Origin: an uncultured Eubacteriales bacterium
Lineage (GTDB): Bacteria; Bacillota; Clostridia; Peptostreptococcales; Anaerovoracaceae
NCBI GenBank assembly: GCA_902775345.1
Contig: CACYLW010000008.1
Span: 62,001 to 126,000, forward strand
Length of the DNA stretch: 64,000 nucleotides
Reading direction: 5' to 3'
Position numbers and translations under genes: made by a program. Numbering within the stretch: the first letter of the stretch is position 1; each line of letters opens with the position of its first letter. Below the pieces are notes generated by a model. It was not told the DNA's origin, ran no database searches, and saw only the letters and a program-made list of their open reading frames with translations. Of this stretch, positions 18,069-27,048 are shown piece after piece.

Positions 18069-19286
18069 TTACCAACACTCTTTATATATCTCCAGTATTT
18101 CTTCTTTTGTAAGCGGCCTGAACGCACCCCGCGAAACGAAGCAGGATTCAGCGATCTCAGGAAGCATGCCGTATTCCTCTTTTCCGAATCCAAGCTCGCG
18201 CAGAGTCGCCGGAAGGCCCATCTCCTTTATGAATGATGCAAGTTCTCCGATCCCCGCCAGGGCAAAGTCTTCATCCGTGCCATAATTTTCACGGTCCAGG
18301 CCCCATACTCTCTCTGCGAACCTCATGAATTTTCCGAGGCCGTCTTTGTATATATGCCTGTAGTATGCGGGATGAAGAACGGCAAGCCCCTCACCATGGT
18401 TGCAGTCCGTGAACGCCGAAAGCTGATGCTCCATGTTGTGAGCCTGAAAATCCTTGGTCTTGCCCGTCTTGATTATCCGGTTCTCTGCCAGGGATGCCGC
18501 CCACATTATATTGCTCCTTGCCTGATAGTCAGCAGGATCCTTGACGGCTGTCCTGAAATCCCTTATGAGTCCTTTCATCAGGCCCTCGGATACATCATCA
18601 GCAGGGTTGTCTTCTTCCGGATAGCTGAAGTACGTTTCCATTATATGCGACAATATGTCAAAAGTGCCTGCCCTGAGCTGCCTGAGCGGCATCGTAAGCG
18701 TGTACGACGGATCCATGAGCGCAAACAGCGGGTTCATCTCCGGATAGTCCCTGTCAGTCTTGATGCGGGTATCTTCATTTGTGAGCACTGCGCATCCGTT
18801 GACTTCGCTTCCCGTAGCCGGCATGGTCACTACTGCTCCGCAAGGGATAACTTTGTGAGTCATCGGCTTCCCAAGGATCCAGAAATCCTCCCAGGCATCC
18901 CCGTCATAGCCGGCCTGCACGGATATCGCCTTGCAGCAGTCCATGACTGAGCCTCCGCCGATCCCGATGATGAGTCCTATATCCATCCGGGAAGCAAGAG
19001 CGGCACCTTCTTTCATCTTTCCGAGAGTAGGGTTTGACATTATTCCCGGGAATTCAATTATGAGATTCCCCGCGTCCGCACTGCCTGTCCTGCTGTATCC
19101 CAGCGACTCAAGCACACCTATCACGTCATCATAAGCGCCGTTTCTTTTTACCGAACCGCCGCCGTAGCCGATCATTATATTGCGTCCGGGCAGAGCAAAC
19201 TCACTTACAAAGCCGGCCAGATATTCTCTGACGCATCCTTTCCCGAATTTCACTTTCGTCCTGCATTCCCAACTGAAATCATTCAT
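18069..19286 (-). CDS. iron-containing alcohol dehydrogenase
   Basis: A 405-residue NAD(P)-dependent group III dehydrogenase, butanol-dehydrogenase-like. Visible are the opening typical of the family (WECRTKVKFGKGCV), the nucleotide-binding GGGSVMDCCKAIS near residue 115, and metal-ligand segments FDILSHIMETYF and HNMEHQLSAF followed by DCNHGEGLAVLHPAYY, which carry the Asp/His iron ligands. It likely reduces an aldehyde produced in fermentation. It is upstream of a MATE gene and 142 bases from the solitary PrdA-like domain gene; the latter gap contains no clear terminator. Confidence 0.92.
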   Translation of the reverse strand: MNDFSWECRTKVKFGKGCVREYLAGFVSEFALPGRNIMIGYGGGSVKRNGAYDDVIGVLESLGYSRTGSADAGNLIIEFPGIMSNPTLGKMKEGAALASRMDIGLIIGIGGGSVMDCCKAISVQAGYDGDAWEDFWILGKPMTHKVIPCGAVVTMPATGSEVNGCAVLTNEDTRIKTDRDYPEMNPLFALMDPSYTLTMPLRQLRAGTFDILSHIMETYFSYPEEDNPADDVSEGLMKGLIRDFRTAVKDPADYQARSNIMWAASLAENRIIKTGKTKDFQAHNMEHQLSAFTDCNHGEGLAVLHPAYYRHIYKDGLGKFMRFAERVWGLDRENYGTDEDFALAGIGELASFIKEMGLPATLRELGFGKEEYGMLPEIAESCFVSRGAFRPLTKEEILEIYKECW

Positions 19287-19428
19287 GTCCTGTACCCTGT
19301 TTCACGCGAACTGTAGCCCTCTGAATCCAAGTATACGCTGTTTTCATGCTGACGGGCAATATAAATCGGAGGCATCCATCCGGGATGCCTCCATGATCTG
19401 TTCATCGATCTTTAATGATTTTCCCCTC

Positions 19429-19836
19429 TTATACCGGGAACTCGATCGCGATGTCCTTGCCCTCTGCGATGTAGAGCTTAACGACTCCGCCGCCGAATGT
19501 CATCTGTGTGCCTGCAGGAACTGCCATTGCAGGAGCTGCTGCCTCTGCAGGAGCTTCCTCTTCTGCTTCTTCCTCGCCGGCACCCGGATCCTGGATATTG
19601 TCTACGATCTCAGCTGTGAGCGGTGTCAGGGAGTCGGATACTTCCTTGAGAGTAGCTCCGAGGCACTGTCCGATGGTCAGGCATCCGTCAAGTTTCAGAA
19701 GTCCTGTGTCTACCAGATCAGGGAAAATCGCAGGGTCTTCAAGGTTGTGGTGCGAGATCTCGCCCGGCTCCATTCTGCAGCAAAGTACTGCAGGATCGTT
19801 CTTATGTTCCAATGCATATTCTAACTCGATTGACAT
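19429..19836 (-). CDS. stand-alone PrdA N-terminal-domain protein
   Basis: A 135-residue protein that matches the N-terminal domain of the proline reductase PrdA encoded at 30.8-31.3 kb: NDPAVLCCRMEPGE, LEDPAIFPDL and VDTGLLKLDG correspond to NDPAVLCCRAEAGT, FEDPAIFPDL and VDSGLLNLDG. An Ala/Glu-rich linker follows and the protein ends in GGVVKLYIAEGKDIAIEFPV, equivalent to the lipoyl-like strand segment of PrdA. It stops there, so it lacks the pyruvoyl proprotein part. It has its own promoter (19944-19973) and AGGAGG-like site. Its function is unknown: it may be an alternative partner or regulator for the reductase. The paired Cys in LCCR are conserved in both copies. Confidence 0.8.
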   Translation of the reverse strand: MSIELEYALEHKNDPAVLCCRMEPGEISHHNLEDPAIFPDLVDTGLLKLDGCLTIGQCLGATLKEVSDSLTPLTAEIVDNIQDPGAGEEEAEEEAPAEAAAPAMAVPAGTQMTFGGGVVKLYIAEGKDIAIEFPV

Positions 19837-19943
19837 ATCATTTCCTCCGTTTTCTTTCAGGGTAATGCTGGGATACAGACATATCCCGCCTACAATATCA
19901 TTGTAGTTTCAGGCCTCTGTCTAAACAAATAGACGCTTTCAAT

Positions 19944-19973
19944 ATTGTAGAATAGTTTAATAACCCTAATCAA
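19944..19973 (-). promoter_or_regulatory. promoter of the stand-alone PrdA-like domain gene
   Basis: On the minus strand TTGATT (19968-19973), an 18-base spacer and TACAAT (19944-19949). The predicted leader of about 100 bases carries two further inverted repeats, CTACAAT-ATC-ATTGTAG at 19890-19906 and GGGATA-N6-TATCCC at 19870-19887, which could be operators or RNA hairpins. Confidence 0.65.
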
Positions 19974-19998
19974 TAAACACGGAGTTAAGGTTCGTAAG

Positions 19999-20027
19999 CC
20001 GGACTTTCAGTTTGACTGAACGTCCGG
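19999..20027. terminator. stable hairpin downstream of the flavodoxin gene
   Basis: CCGGAC and GTCCGG (6 bp) enclose TTCAGT/ACTGAA (6 bp) with one mismatch and a 3-base loop. It lies between the flavodoxin stop and the next promoter, where a terminator is expected, but there is no T-run on either strand, so it may be a factor-dependent terminator or a 3' stabilising hairpin. Confidence 0.45.
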
Positions 20028-20058
20028 AAGAAAGTCTTTAACAGAGCTGATCCTGCGT

Positions 20059-20610
20059 TCACCGGTCTGCCTTCTTTTTTGCGTCTTTAACGAGCGACAA
20101 GATGTTCTCACGCTTAACAAGATCACAACCGTTGTCAATGCGGTCCTTCATCATGTTCGCCTGTGACTTCGCGTCGTTCGTGCTGCCCGAAAGCAGGACG
20201 GCTCTCATTGTCTTCATGAGGAACTTATCGAGTCCCGTTACAGCCGCAGGATCATATCTGCCGCCGAGGATGTACAAAAGCACCCTGTGCTCGTTTTTAG
20301 GGTCTATCTTTCCAAGGCTGTAGCCCCAAACCTGCGCATAATTCTCAGCAGTCTCGTCGGCAAAACCGACACCGTAAACAATAAGTCTGTTCATGAGCTC
20401 ATCATCGAGCATCTTCGCGAACTTATCGAAATCAACGATGCCTGACCCGCGTATCCATCCGCCGTATATCATGCAGTCATAATCGTAAAGGTCGATACCT
20501 TTCGCATCCGGAAGAGGAACGGCTTCACAGCCGAGGTCTCCGGCTATCCACTCAGCGTACTGCTTCGTTGAACCTCTTTTAGATGTGTAAATAACTATGC
20601 TTTTTCCCAT
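20059..20610 (-). CDS. flavodoxin-domain protein
   Basis: A 183-residue FMN-binding protein. The phosphate loop is YTSKRGSTKQYA (8-19) and the second loop includes YGGWIRGSG, as in flavodoxins related to menaquinone-dependent protoporphyrinogen dehydrogenase (HemG type). It probably carries electrons for a reductase. Its ATG overlaps the dnaE stop (TAATG), so it is translationally coupled to dnaE, an unexpected partner. No heme genes are close. A specific electron acceptor cannot be named. Confidence 0.82.
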   Translation of the reverse strand: MGKSIVIYTSKRGSTKQYAEWIAGDLGCEAVPLPDAKGIDLYDYDCMIYGGWIRGSGIVDFDKFAKMLDDELMNRLIVYGVGFADETAENYAQVWGYSLGKIDPKNEHRVLLYILGGRYDPAAVTGLDKFLMKTMRAVLLSGSTNDAKSQANMMKDRIDNGCDLVKRENILSLVKDAKKKADR

Positions 20611-23600
20611 TATCCTTTTACGTTCTCCGTTCCGAGCAGTCTTTCAAGCTTTGCTCTGAGATCATCCGCGAAGATCACGCGGTTTTCGGCATTGCATCTT
20701 ACCGGCTTCTGCCCCGGAAGATAAACCAGCACGTCTCTTTCACCCGGGTAAAGACTGAACATGTCAGTCAGATGCATCAGTACCTTGCGCGCGCCTCCGT
20801 GTGATCTGACCACTTCTTCAGGGATCCTCAGCTTGACGGGATCATTCAGCGGCGCCGCAGGCCTGTTTTCTGACCTGCGAGGCGGTTCCGGAGCATATCT
20901 GTCGTCAGAAGGGTATCCGTACATGTCGTTTTCCCTGCCGTTCTGCGACCTGCTCCTGCCCAGGCTCGCTATGTTTTCTATCGGTACTATGTCCTCAACA
21001 AGTATCTCTGCTTCGCTTTCATCCTTGAAGCTGACACGTCCGGATATGCCTACTATCATGTCGTTCCTGACCAGGTTCCTCTTGCGCTCATACACCTTTG
21101 GGAAGACTATGGCGTCAATGACACCATCGAAGTCCTCGAGGGTCATCCTGGCCATCTCCTGCGACTTTCTTGTGATCATCGTCCTAACGCCGCTTATCAT
21201 GCCTGCCATGATGACAGCGTCTCCGTCCTTGAATCTGGAGGTGTTGATCACCATGCTGTCAGCGTCATCTCCCTCAGCGGTAAACTCCTCGCCTCCTCCG
21301 GTGAGTTCGGCTGTTCCGACGCTCGTGTTGTCTCTGATGAGCGCGGCGTATTCATCCAGAGGATGCCCTGAAAGGTAGACTCCTAGCATCTCCTTCTCCA
21401 TGGCGAGCTTGGTCTCCTTATTGAAGTCAGCCACTTTAGGAAGTTCAGGACCCGCGATGACCTCATCGGCGAAGTCTTCAAGCTGGAACAGGCTTATCTG
21501 TGCCCTGCTGCCCTGCCTGGCTTTCTTCTGGGCTCTCTGCACGGCATCATCACATACCGCCATGAGCTGAGCCCTGTTCGGATTTATATCATCGAAAGCT
21601 CCGGCCCTCACCAGCGATTCGATTGCTTTCCTGTTGAGTTCTCCGGCGTCTATGGCCTCGATGAATTCATATATATCGTGAGTCCCCCTGACCGATTCGC
21701 GGCCTTCGATTATTGCCTCGATTATGCCTTCGCCTACGTTCTTGACCGAAAGCATGCCGAATCTTATGCGGCCGTTTTTTGTCGAGAAGTTCTTCTCACT
21801 CCTGACCACCGAAGGAGGCTCCAGAACTATGCCCATCTCGCGGCAGTTCCTCACATAGTCCGCCGTGTGTCTGGCGTCCCCGGCCATGCTGGTCATAAGA
21901 GCAGCCATGAATTCAGCAGGATAGTGCGCCTTGAGATAAGCAGTCTGGTATGAGATCACAGCATAGGCAGCGGCATGGGATTTGTTGAACGCGTACGAAG
22001 CAAACGTGACCATGTCTTCGAATATGGTCTCCGCAGCTGCAGCCGGAACGCCGTTTCTGGCGCATCCTGCTATCTCGACGTTCCCCTCATCATCCTTTTT
22101 GCCGTTGATGAAGTACTGCTTCTCTTCGAGCATCACCTGCATCTTCTTCTTGCTCATCGCGCGGCGCACCAGATCAGAGCGGCCGAATGAATAGCCGCCG
22201 AGGTCACGCACTATCTGCATTACCTGCTCCTGGTAGATCAGGCAGCCGTAAGTGACGCCGAGGATAGGCTCGAGATGCGGGTCAACGTATTTTATGTGAT
22301 CCGGGTGTTTCTTGTTGTCTATGTATTTAGGGATCGAGTCCATAGGGCCCGGTCTGTAAAGAGCGATTCCCGCGACAATATCCTCGAAGCAGCTCGGTCT
22401 GAGGTTCTTCATGAAGTCGGTCATACCGCCGCTTTCCAGCTGGAACACTCCCTTCGTATTGCCTTCCGATATGAGCCTGTACACATCCGGATCGTCGAAA
22501 TCCATGGATGCAAAATCGATGTCGATGCCATGGTTCTCTTTTATCATGCGGAGCGCGTCGCGTATGACGGTAAGGTTTCTGAGCCCGAGGAAGTCCATTT
22601 TAAGGAGTCCGAGCTCCTCAATAGTCGTCATGTTGAACTGCGTGGCGACTCCCTTGTCGGATGAATAGAGCGGCACGTACTCATCGAGCGGCATCTTCGA
22701 GATGACTATGCCCGCGGCGTGAGTCGAAGCGTGACGCGGCAGGCCTTCGAGCGCCATGGAAAGATCAAGCACCTGCCTGACCAGCGGTTCATTCTCATAT
22801 CTCTGCCTCAGATCAGGATTCACTTCAAGCGCCTTGGCGATCGTGATGCCGAGCTCATTCGGGATAGCCTTCGCGATCGCGTCTCCCTCCGCGTATGTTG
22901 CGTCAAGGGCTCTCGCTATGTCTCTTACAGCCGCCTTGGCCTTGAGCGTACCGAAAGTGATGATCTGCGAGACTTTATCCTTGCCGTACTTGCGTATTAC
23001 GTAATCGATGACCTCCTGACGTCTTTCGATGCAGAAATCTATGTCTATATCCGGCATGCTCACACGCTCCGGATTGAGGAATCTCTCAAAGATGAGGCTG
23101 TACTTTATAGGGTCTATCTCGGTTATGTCAAGGCTGTAAGCCACGATGCTTCCAGCGGCGGAACCTCTGCCCGGACCTACCGCGATCCCGTGGGATTTGG
23201 CGTAGTGAATGAAGTCCCATACAATAAGGAAGTATTCGACATAGCCCATGCCCTCGATCACCTTGAGTTCTGTCTCGAGCCTCTGCCTGTAAACGCTTTC
23301 AGGATCCATGGCTCCGGCTCCATAGCGCTTCACCAGGCCCCTGTAGCAGAGATCTCGCAGGTATTCTTCCGTGCTTCTCCCATCAGGCGGGATGTATTCA
23401 GGCAGGTGATAATTGCCGAACTCGAACTCAACATTGCATCTTTCAGCGATCTCATGCGACCTGTCTATGACTTCAGGCATATCCGGGAAGAGTTCTCTCA
23501 TCTCGGCCTCGGACTTCACATAAAACTCGTCGTTTTCGAACCTCATGCGGTTCTCGTCAGTCACCTTTGCCTGCGTCTGGATGCACATCAGCACGTCCTG

Positions 23601-24245
23601 GGCTGTCGCGTCGCTGCGTCTCATGTAGTGCGCATCATTCGTTGCTACGATAGGGATGCCGGTATCCTCGCTGATCATCTTAAGCCCGGTAATTACAGTC
23701 ACATCCTCTTCGAGATGGTGGTTCTGTATCTCGAGGAAAAAGTTGTCGCTCCCGAAGATGTCCCTTAACTCAAGGGCTTCTTTTTTTGCGCCGGCATAGT
23801 CTCTCGCAAGCAGCATCCGCTGTACGTTGCCTGCCAGGCAGCCCGAAAGGCAGATAAGACCTTCGCTGTACTGCCTCAGAAGCTCTTTATCGACGCGTGG
23901 CTTGTAGTAGAAACCGTCAACATAACTCTTTGATACGATCTTTACGAGGTTGCTGTATCCTTTCTGGTTCTCGGCAAGGAGTATCAGATGTCCGTAGCCG
24001 CGGTCCTTGTCCGGATCCTTGTCATAGAGAGTCCTCGCGGCTGTATAGACCTCGCATCCTATCACAGGCTTGATGCCCGCCTTTTTGCATGCTTTGTAGA
24101 AATCTACCACGCCAAACATCGCGCCGTGATCAGTTATGGCGCACGAATCCATACCGAGCTCCTTTACATATGAAGGGAGCTCGGAGATCCTGCTCATTCC
24201 GTCGAGCAGGCTGTATTCAGTATGAAGATGAAGATGTGTGAACAT
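20610..24245 (-). CDS. dnaE: DNA polymerase III alpha subunit
   Basis: A replicative polymerase of the DnaE family (1211 residues). Domains in order: PHP domain with HLHLHTEYSLLDG (4-16) and ITDHGAMFG; polymerase core with GPGRGSAAGS (357-366) and the catalytic PDIDIDF (398-404); an HhH region; an OB-fold around residue 1000; and a short C-terminal tail. Both Asp of DID are present. PHP metal ligands look intact (HLHLHTE, DHG, NDAH), which suggests an active PHP proofreading or pyrophosphatase site, an inference. It overlaps the preceding phosphatase gene and the following flavodoxin gene by one base each, so all three are one transcription unit. Confidence 0.96.
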   Translation of the reverse strand: MFTHLHLHTEYSLLDGMSRISELPSYVKELGMDSCAITDHGAMFGVVDFYKACKKAGIKPVIGCEVYTAARTLYDKDPDKDRGYGHLILLAENQKGYSNLVKIVSKSYVDGFYYKPRVDKELLRQYSEGLICLSGCLAGNVQRMLLARDYAGAKKEALELRDIFGSDNFFLEIQNHHLEEDVTVITGLKMISEDTGIPIVATNDAHYMRRSDATAQDVLMCIQTQAKVTDENRMRFENDEFYVKSEAEMRELFPDMPEVIDRSHEIAERCNVEFEFGNYHLPEYIPPDGRSTEEYLRDLCYRGLVKRYGAGAMDPESVYRQRLETELKVIEGMGYVEYFLIVWDFIHYAKSHGIAVGPGRGSAAGSIVAYSLDITEIDPIKYSLIFERFLNPERVSMPDIDIDFCIERRQEVIDYVIRKYGKDKVSQIITFGTLKAKAAVRDIARALDATYAEGDAIAKAIPNELGITIAKALEVNPDLRQRYENEPLVRQVLDLSMALEGLPRHASTHAAGIVISKMPLDEYVPLYSSDKGVATQFNMTTIEELGLLKMDFLGLRNLTVIRDALRMIKENHGIDIDFASMDFDDPDVYRLISEGNTKGVFQLESGGMTDFMKNLRPSCFEDIVAGIALYRPGPMDSIPKYIDNKKHPDHIKYVDPHLEPILGVTYGCLIYQEQVMQIVRDLGGYSFGRSDLVRRAMSKKKMQVMLEEKQYFINGKKDDEGNVEIAGCARNGVPAAAAETIFEDMVTFASYAFNKSHAAAYAVISYQTAYLKAHYPAEFMAALMTSMAGDARHTADYVRNCREMGIVLEPPSVVRSEKNFSTKNGRIRFGMLSVKNVGEGIIEAIIEGRESVRGTHDIYEFIEAIDAGELNRKAIESLVRAGAFDDINPNRAQLMAVCDDAVQRAQKKARQGSRAQISLFQLEDFADEVIAGPELPKVADFNKETKLAMEKEMLGVYLSGHPLDEYAALIRDNTSVGTAELTGGGEEFTAEGDDADSMVINTSRFKDGDAVIMAGMISGVRTMITRKSQEMARMTLEDFDGVIDAIVFPKVYERKRNLVRNDMIVGISGRVSFKDESEAEILVEDIVPIENIASLGRSRSQNGRENDMYGYPSDDRYAPEPPRRSENRPAAPLNDPVKLRIPEEVVRSHGGARKVLMHLTDMFSLYPGERDVLVYLPGQKPVRCNAENRVIFADDLRAKLERLLGTENVKG

Positions 24246-25744
24246 TATTTTCCGTTATATCTGAATGCAAGCATGGTTATATCGTCGAACTGCGGAGCAT
24301 CTCCAACGAACGCATCTATCGAGTCCTTTACGTTCTTCAGCAGTTCTTCAGGCAAAGCGTCAACGCTTTTATTAAGCGCATCAACAAGTCGCTGTTCTCC
24401 GAAGAGCTGATGATTTTTGTCGCTGGCCTCCGTAACACCGTCAGTATATACGAAGAGCGAATCTCCCGGATCGAGTCTGAACGACCGCTCCCTGAATATG
24501 ATCCCGTCAAGTGCCGCAAGAGCCGGTGAATGTCTGTATCTGTCAAGTTCGAACAGGCCGCCTTTCTTTCTGATCGCAGGGTGCTCGTGTCCGGCGTTGA
24601 TCTCGACACATTCGCCCGTATCCAGATCTATAAGCACAAGCCATGTTGTGACAAAGAGATCGAGATCATTGCTTTCTATCAGTTTTTCATTAGTGGCACT
24701 CAGCGCTTCCGATGGGCTGAGTCCCTGCTTGAGGCCGTATTTGATCAGGATCTTTGTCGCGACCATGAACAGCGATGCCGGAACACCCTTTCCGGATACA
24801 TCGGCGATCACAAGCGCTAAGTGCCTGTCATCCGCCATGAAGATATCATAGAAATCCCCGCCGACCTCTCTGGCCGGTACCATTGACGCTGCAAGATCGC
24901 ATTCCCGCATATCCTCATACTGCATGCCCTTCTTGGGAAGTATGCCCATCTGGATCTTTGCAGCTGCATCAAGTTCACCGCTGATCCTTTCCCTCTCGGC
25001 CATAGCTGCAGAAAGCTCATTTATGTATTCTCTGATGTCGATGTCCATCTTTGTGAACGCTTCTGCCAGAGTCTCTAGTTCATCGTTCGTATGTATATCT
25101 ATATTTACTGCTTCATCACGCTCAAGATTGCCGACCATTGTTTCCGCGCTTTTTGTCAGAATACCTATCGGCCGTATGAAGCTTTTTTTTATGATCCTGT
25201 AAAGGATCAGCATTATGACTGTTGAAACAAATGCGGCAGACAAGAGGATAACGAGAATGAACTGTGATATCAACGTTCCGAGCATAAGTTCCGGACGTGT
25301 GACACAGACAACGGCAACCGGTTTGCCTTTACTGTCAGTCAGAGGTGTGAACACGCTGATGAAAGGTTCTATTCCGTTTTGTGTCCTGACCGGCTTTACT
25401 TTAACGGGTCCTCTCTCTGACGCATCTGCATTGTAATAATTGCGGTAGTCCCTGAATGCTGCCGTTCTCTCTCCGAGATCGTACGCGCCTTCGCCTCCGT
25501 CAGTGTCCCATACATTTATTGCTTCGTCCCCATCCGGTACGAATACGCTTATATCTGTCAGCTCTATCTCATCGCGGAATGAATCCAGGAATATCATTGT
25601 ATTAAGATAGTACGCGTCCTTCTCACCGCTCTCCAGATACCCCCGGACAGTGTCTCCGTTTATGACATGTGAAACAATACCCGCATAATCACGGGTATCA
25701 TCATAGTAGTGGCGTCTCGATATCACGGAAAAGCCATAACTCAC
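24245..25744 (-). CDS. membrane PP2C-type serine phosphatase with HAMP domain; 5' end uncertain
   Basis: Domain order: an extracellular sensor-like segment (residues 1-150), one transmembrane helix (~158-185), a HAMP domain, a short coiled coil, and a C-terminal SpoIIE/RsbU-type phosphatase domain with the metal motifs EVGGDFYDIF, VIADVSGKGVPA and YTDGVTEA. Such proteins control anti-sigma-factor antagonists. The readable frame begins at a GTG at 25744, but the frame remains open upstream to about 25790 and encodes a hydrophobic stretch (IVVFTLILTIVVSLPVSYGF) that is the expected N-terminal membrane helix; no normal start codon opens it. The only nearby ATG (25787-25789) is in another frame, so a one-base indel is suspected. 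It overlaps dnaE. Confidence 0.82.
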   Translation of the reverse strand: MSYGFSVISRRHYYDDTRDYAGIVSHVINGDTVRGYLESGEKDAYYLNTMIFLDSFRDEIELTDISVFVPDGDEAINVWDTDGGEGAYDLGERTAAFRDYRNYYNADASERGPVKVKPVRTQNGIEPFISVFTPLTDSKGKPVAVVCVTRPELMLGTLISQFILVILLSAAFVSTVIMLILYRIIKKSFIRPIGILTKSAETMVGNLERDEAVNIDIHTNDELETLAEAFTKMDIDIREYINELSAAMAERERISGELDAAAKIQMGILPKKGMQYEDMRECDLAASMVPAREVGGDFYDIFMADDRHLALVIADVSGKGVPASLFMVATKILIKYGLKQGLSPSEALSATNEKLIESNDLDLFVTTWLVLIDLDTGECVEINAGHEHPAIRKKGGLFELDRYRHSPALAALDGIIFRERSFRLDPGDSLFVYTDGVTEASDKNHQLFGEQRLVDALNKSVDALPEELLKNVKDSIDAFVGDAPQFDDITMLAFRYNGK

Positions 25745-25862
25745 CGGCAGACTGACTACGATGGTGAGTATCAGCGTGAAAACGACTATACCGCATGGCT
25801 AAAGTATATCATAACTCATTCAGCGACATGGATATCAGGTGAAAATTTCTATCGCCATTTTG

Positions 25863-25892
25863 TTGCCATTATTCTGCAGTTAGATGTACAAT
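25863..25892 (+). promoter_or_regulatory. promoter for the cysteine-synthase-like gene
   Basis: TTGCCA (25863-25868), an 18-base spacer and TACAAT (25887-25892), with a short leader to the first ATG. It is divergent from the phosphatase-dnaE operon. Confidence 0.6.
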
Positions 25893-25935
25893 ACTTGAGT
25901 AATTTTAAATAATGATAAAGGGTCCAGGACATCCA

Positions 25936-26862
25936 ATGATTTATAACAACATCCTTGAGGCAATGGGAAACACCCCTATGATCCGCCTCAATCACATCAA
26001 TCCGCCTACAAACGCAGAGGTACTGGTCAAATTCGAAGGACTCAATGTCGGCGGATCAATCAAGACAAGAACTGCATACAAGATGATACAGGCTGCCGAA
26101 GAAGCAGGAGTCGTCGGCCCGGGTTCCATAATCGTAGAGCCTACAAGCGGCAATCAGGGCATAGGCCTTGCTCTCGTCGGAGCAGTACGCGGATACCGCA
26201 CGATAATCGTCATGCCTGACTCAGTCAGTATAGAAAGGCGCAAGCTTGTGCAGCACTACGGCGCGGAAGTCGTACTCGTTCACGATGACGGAGATATAGG
26301 AAAATGCATCCATGAGTGCCTCGCGACGGCTATGCGGATGAAAGAACAGGACAAGCGCGTATTTGTTCCTCAGCAGTTCATCAACAAGAACAACATAATA
26401 GCTCAGAAAGAAGCAACAGCACAGGAGATACTCAGGCAGGTAAACGGTCCGATCCACGGCTTCTGCTCAGGCATCGGCACCGGAGGAACAATAACAGGCA
26501 TAGGCGAAGTTCTGCGTGAGCACTATCCGGACATCGAGATCTGGGCAGCTGAACCTGAAGACGCAGCCATCCTCGCAGGCGGCAGTATAGGCACCCACGT
26601 ACAGATGGGTATCGGCGACGGGCTTATCCCGGACATCCTTAACACAGAGGTCTACGACAACACCTGCATAATCCCGGATGATAACGCGCTCGACATGGCT
26701 AAGCGTCTGGCGAGCGAAGAAGGCATCATGTGCGGTATTTCATCAGGCACAAACGTAGTTGCCGCCATAATGCTCGCCGAAAAACTCGGTCCGGGCAAGA
26801 CAGTAGTAACAGTACTGCCGGATACGGCAGAGCGCTACTTCTCCACACCGCTCTTCGAGTAA
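25936..26862 (+). CDS. cysteine synthase/beta-family PLP enzyme with atypical active-site motif
   Basis: A fold type II PLP enzyme of the CysK/CysM family, about 308 residues from the start chosen at 25936 (AGGA about 8 bases upstream; another ATG lies 8 codons earlier). The PLP lysine is Lys43 in EGLNVGGSIKTRTAY; the phosphate loop GTGGTITG and the substrate loop TSGNQGIGLA are present. Normal O-acetylserine sulfhydrylases have NPGGSVKDR here; the change to NVGGSIKTR removes the conserved Asp, and QFINKNNIIAQKEATAQEI differs from the usual QFENPAN segment. It may therefore use a different acceptor or donor. It is convergent with the prd operon. Confidence 0.85.
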   Translation: MIYNNILEAMGNTPMIRLNHINPPTNAEVLVKFEGLNVGGSIKTRTAYKMIQAAEEAGVVGPGSIIVEPTSGNQGIGLALVGAVRGYRTIIVMPDSVSIERRKLVQHYGAEVVLVHDDGDIGKCIHECLATAMRMKEQDKRVFVPQQFINKNNIIAQKEATAQEILRQVNGPIHGFCSGIGTGGTITGIGEVLREHYPDIEIWAAEPEDAAILAGGSIGTHVQMGIGDGLIPDILNTEVYDNTCIIPDDNALDMAKRLASEEGIMCGISSGTNVVAAIMLAEKLGPGKTVVTVLPDTAERYFSTPLFE

Positions 26863-26873
26863 AAAGAAAAATA

Positions 26874-27040
26874 AAAAAGCGGCTGTAAAAGTCGTGAAGC
26901 GGAGGCTCTGCGGCAGCCGGCACTTAGCGATTGACGAGCAATATCGACAGATATTGTGAAGTCAGAGCTTAGTACCGCTGCGTTAAGCCGCAGCGAGGCG
27001 GGAGCCGTACTCCGCGGCAGGACTTTTACAGCCGCTTTTT
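26874..27040. other. 167-base highly structured intergenic element with 20-bp perfect outer stem
   Basis: Two perfectly complementary 20-base arms (26874-26893 and 27021-27040; each ends in an A5/T5 tract) enclose 127 bases that fold further: GCGGAG/CTCCGC and GCTC/GAGC continue the main stem, GCAATATC/GATATTGT forms a hairpin capped by GACA and flanked by a TGAC/GTCA stem, and GCTGCG/CGCAGC forms another. It sits between the convergent cysteine-synthase-like gene and prdE. It can terminate transcription from both sides, but the internal structure is far more than a terminator needs, so it may be a structured RNA or a mobile palindromic repeat. Confidence 0.6.
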
Positions 27041-27048
27041 GTTTATAA

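Noticed and set aside
19850-19880. 14-codon ORF directly before the stand-alone PrdA-N gene
   Set aside because: No ribosome site and no codon bias; its stop lies beside the main ATG but there is no terminator to control.
22719-23768. 349-codon plus-strand ORF antisense to dnaE
   Set aside because: The minus strand encodes conserved DnaE motifs throughout; the antisense reading has no ribosome site or family resemblance.
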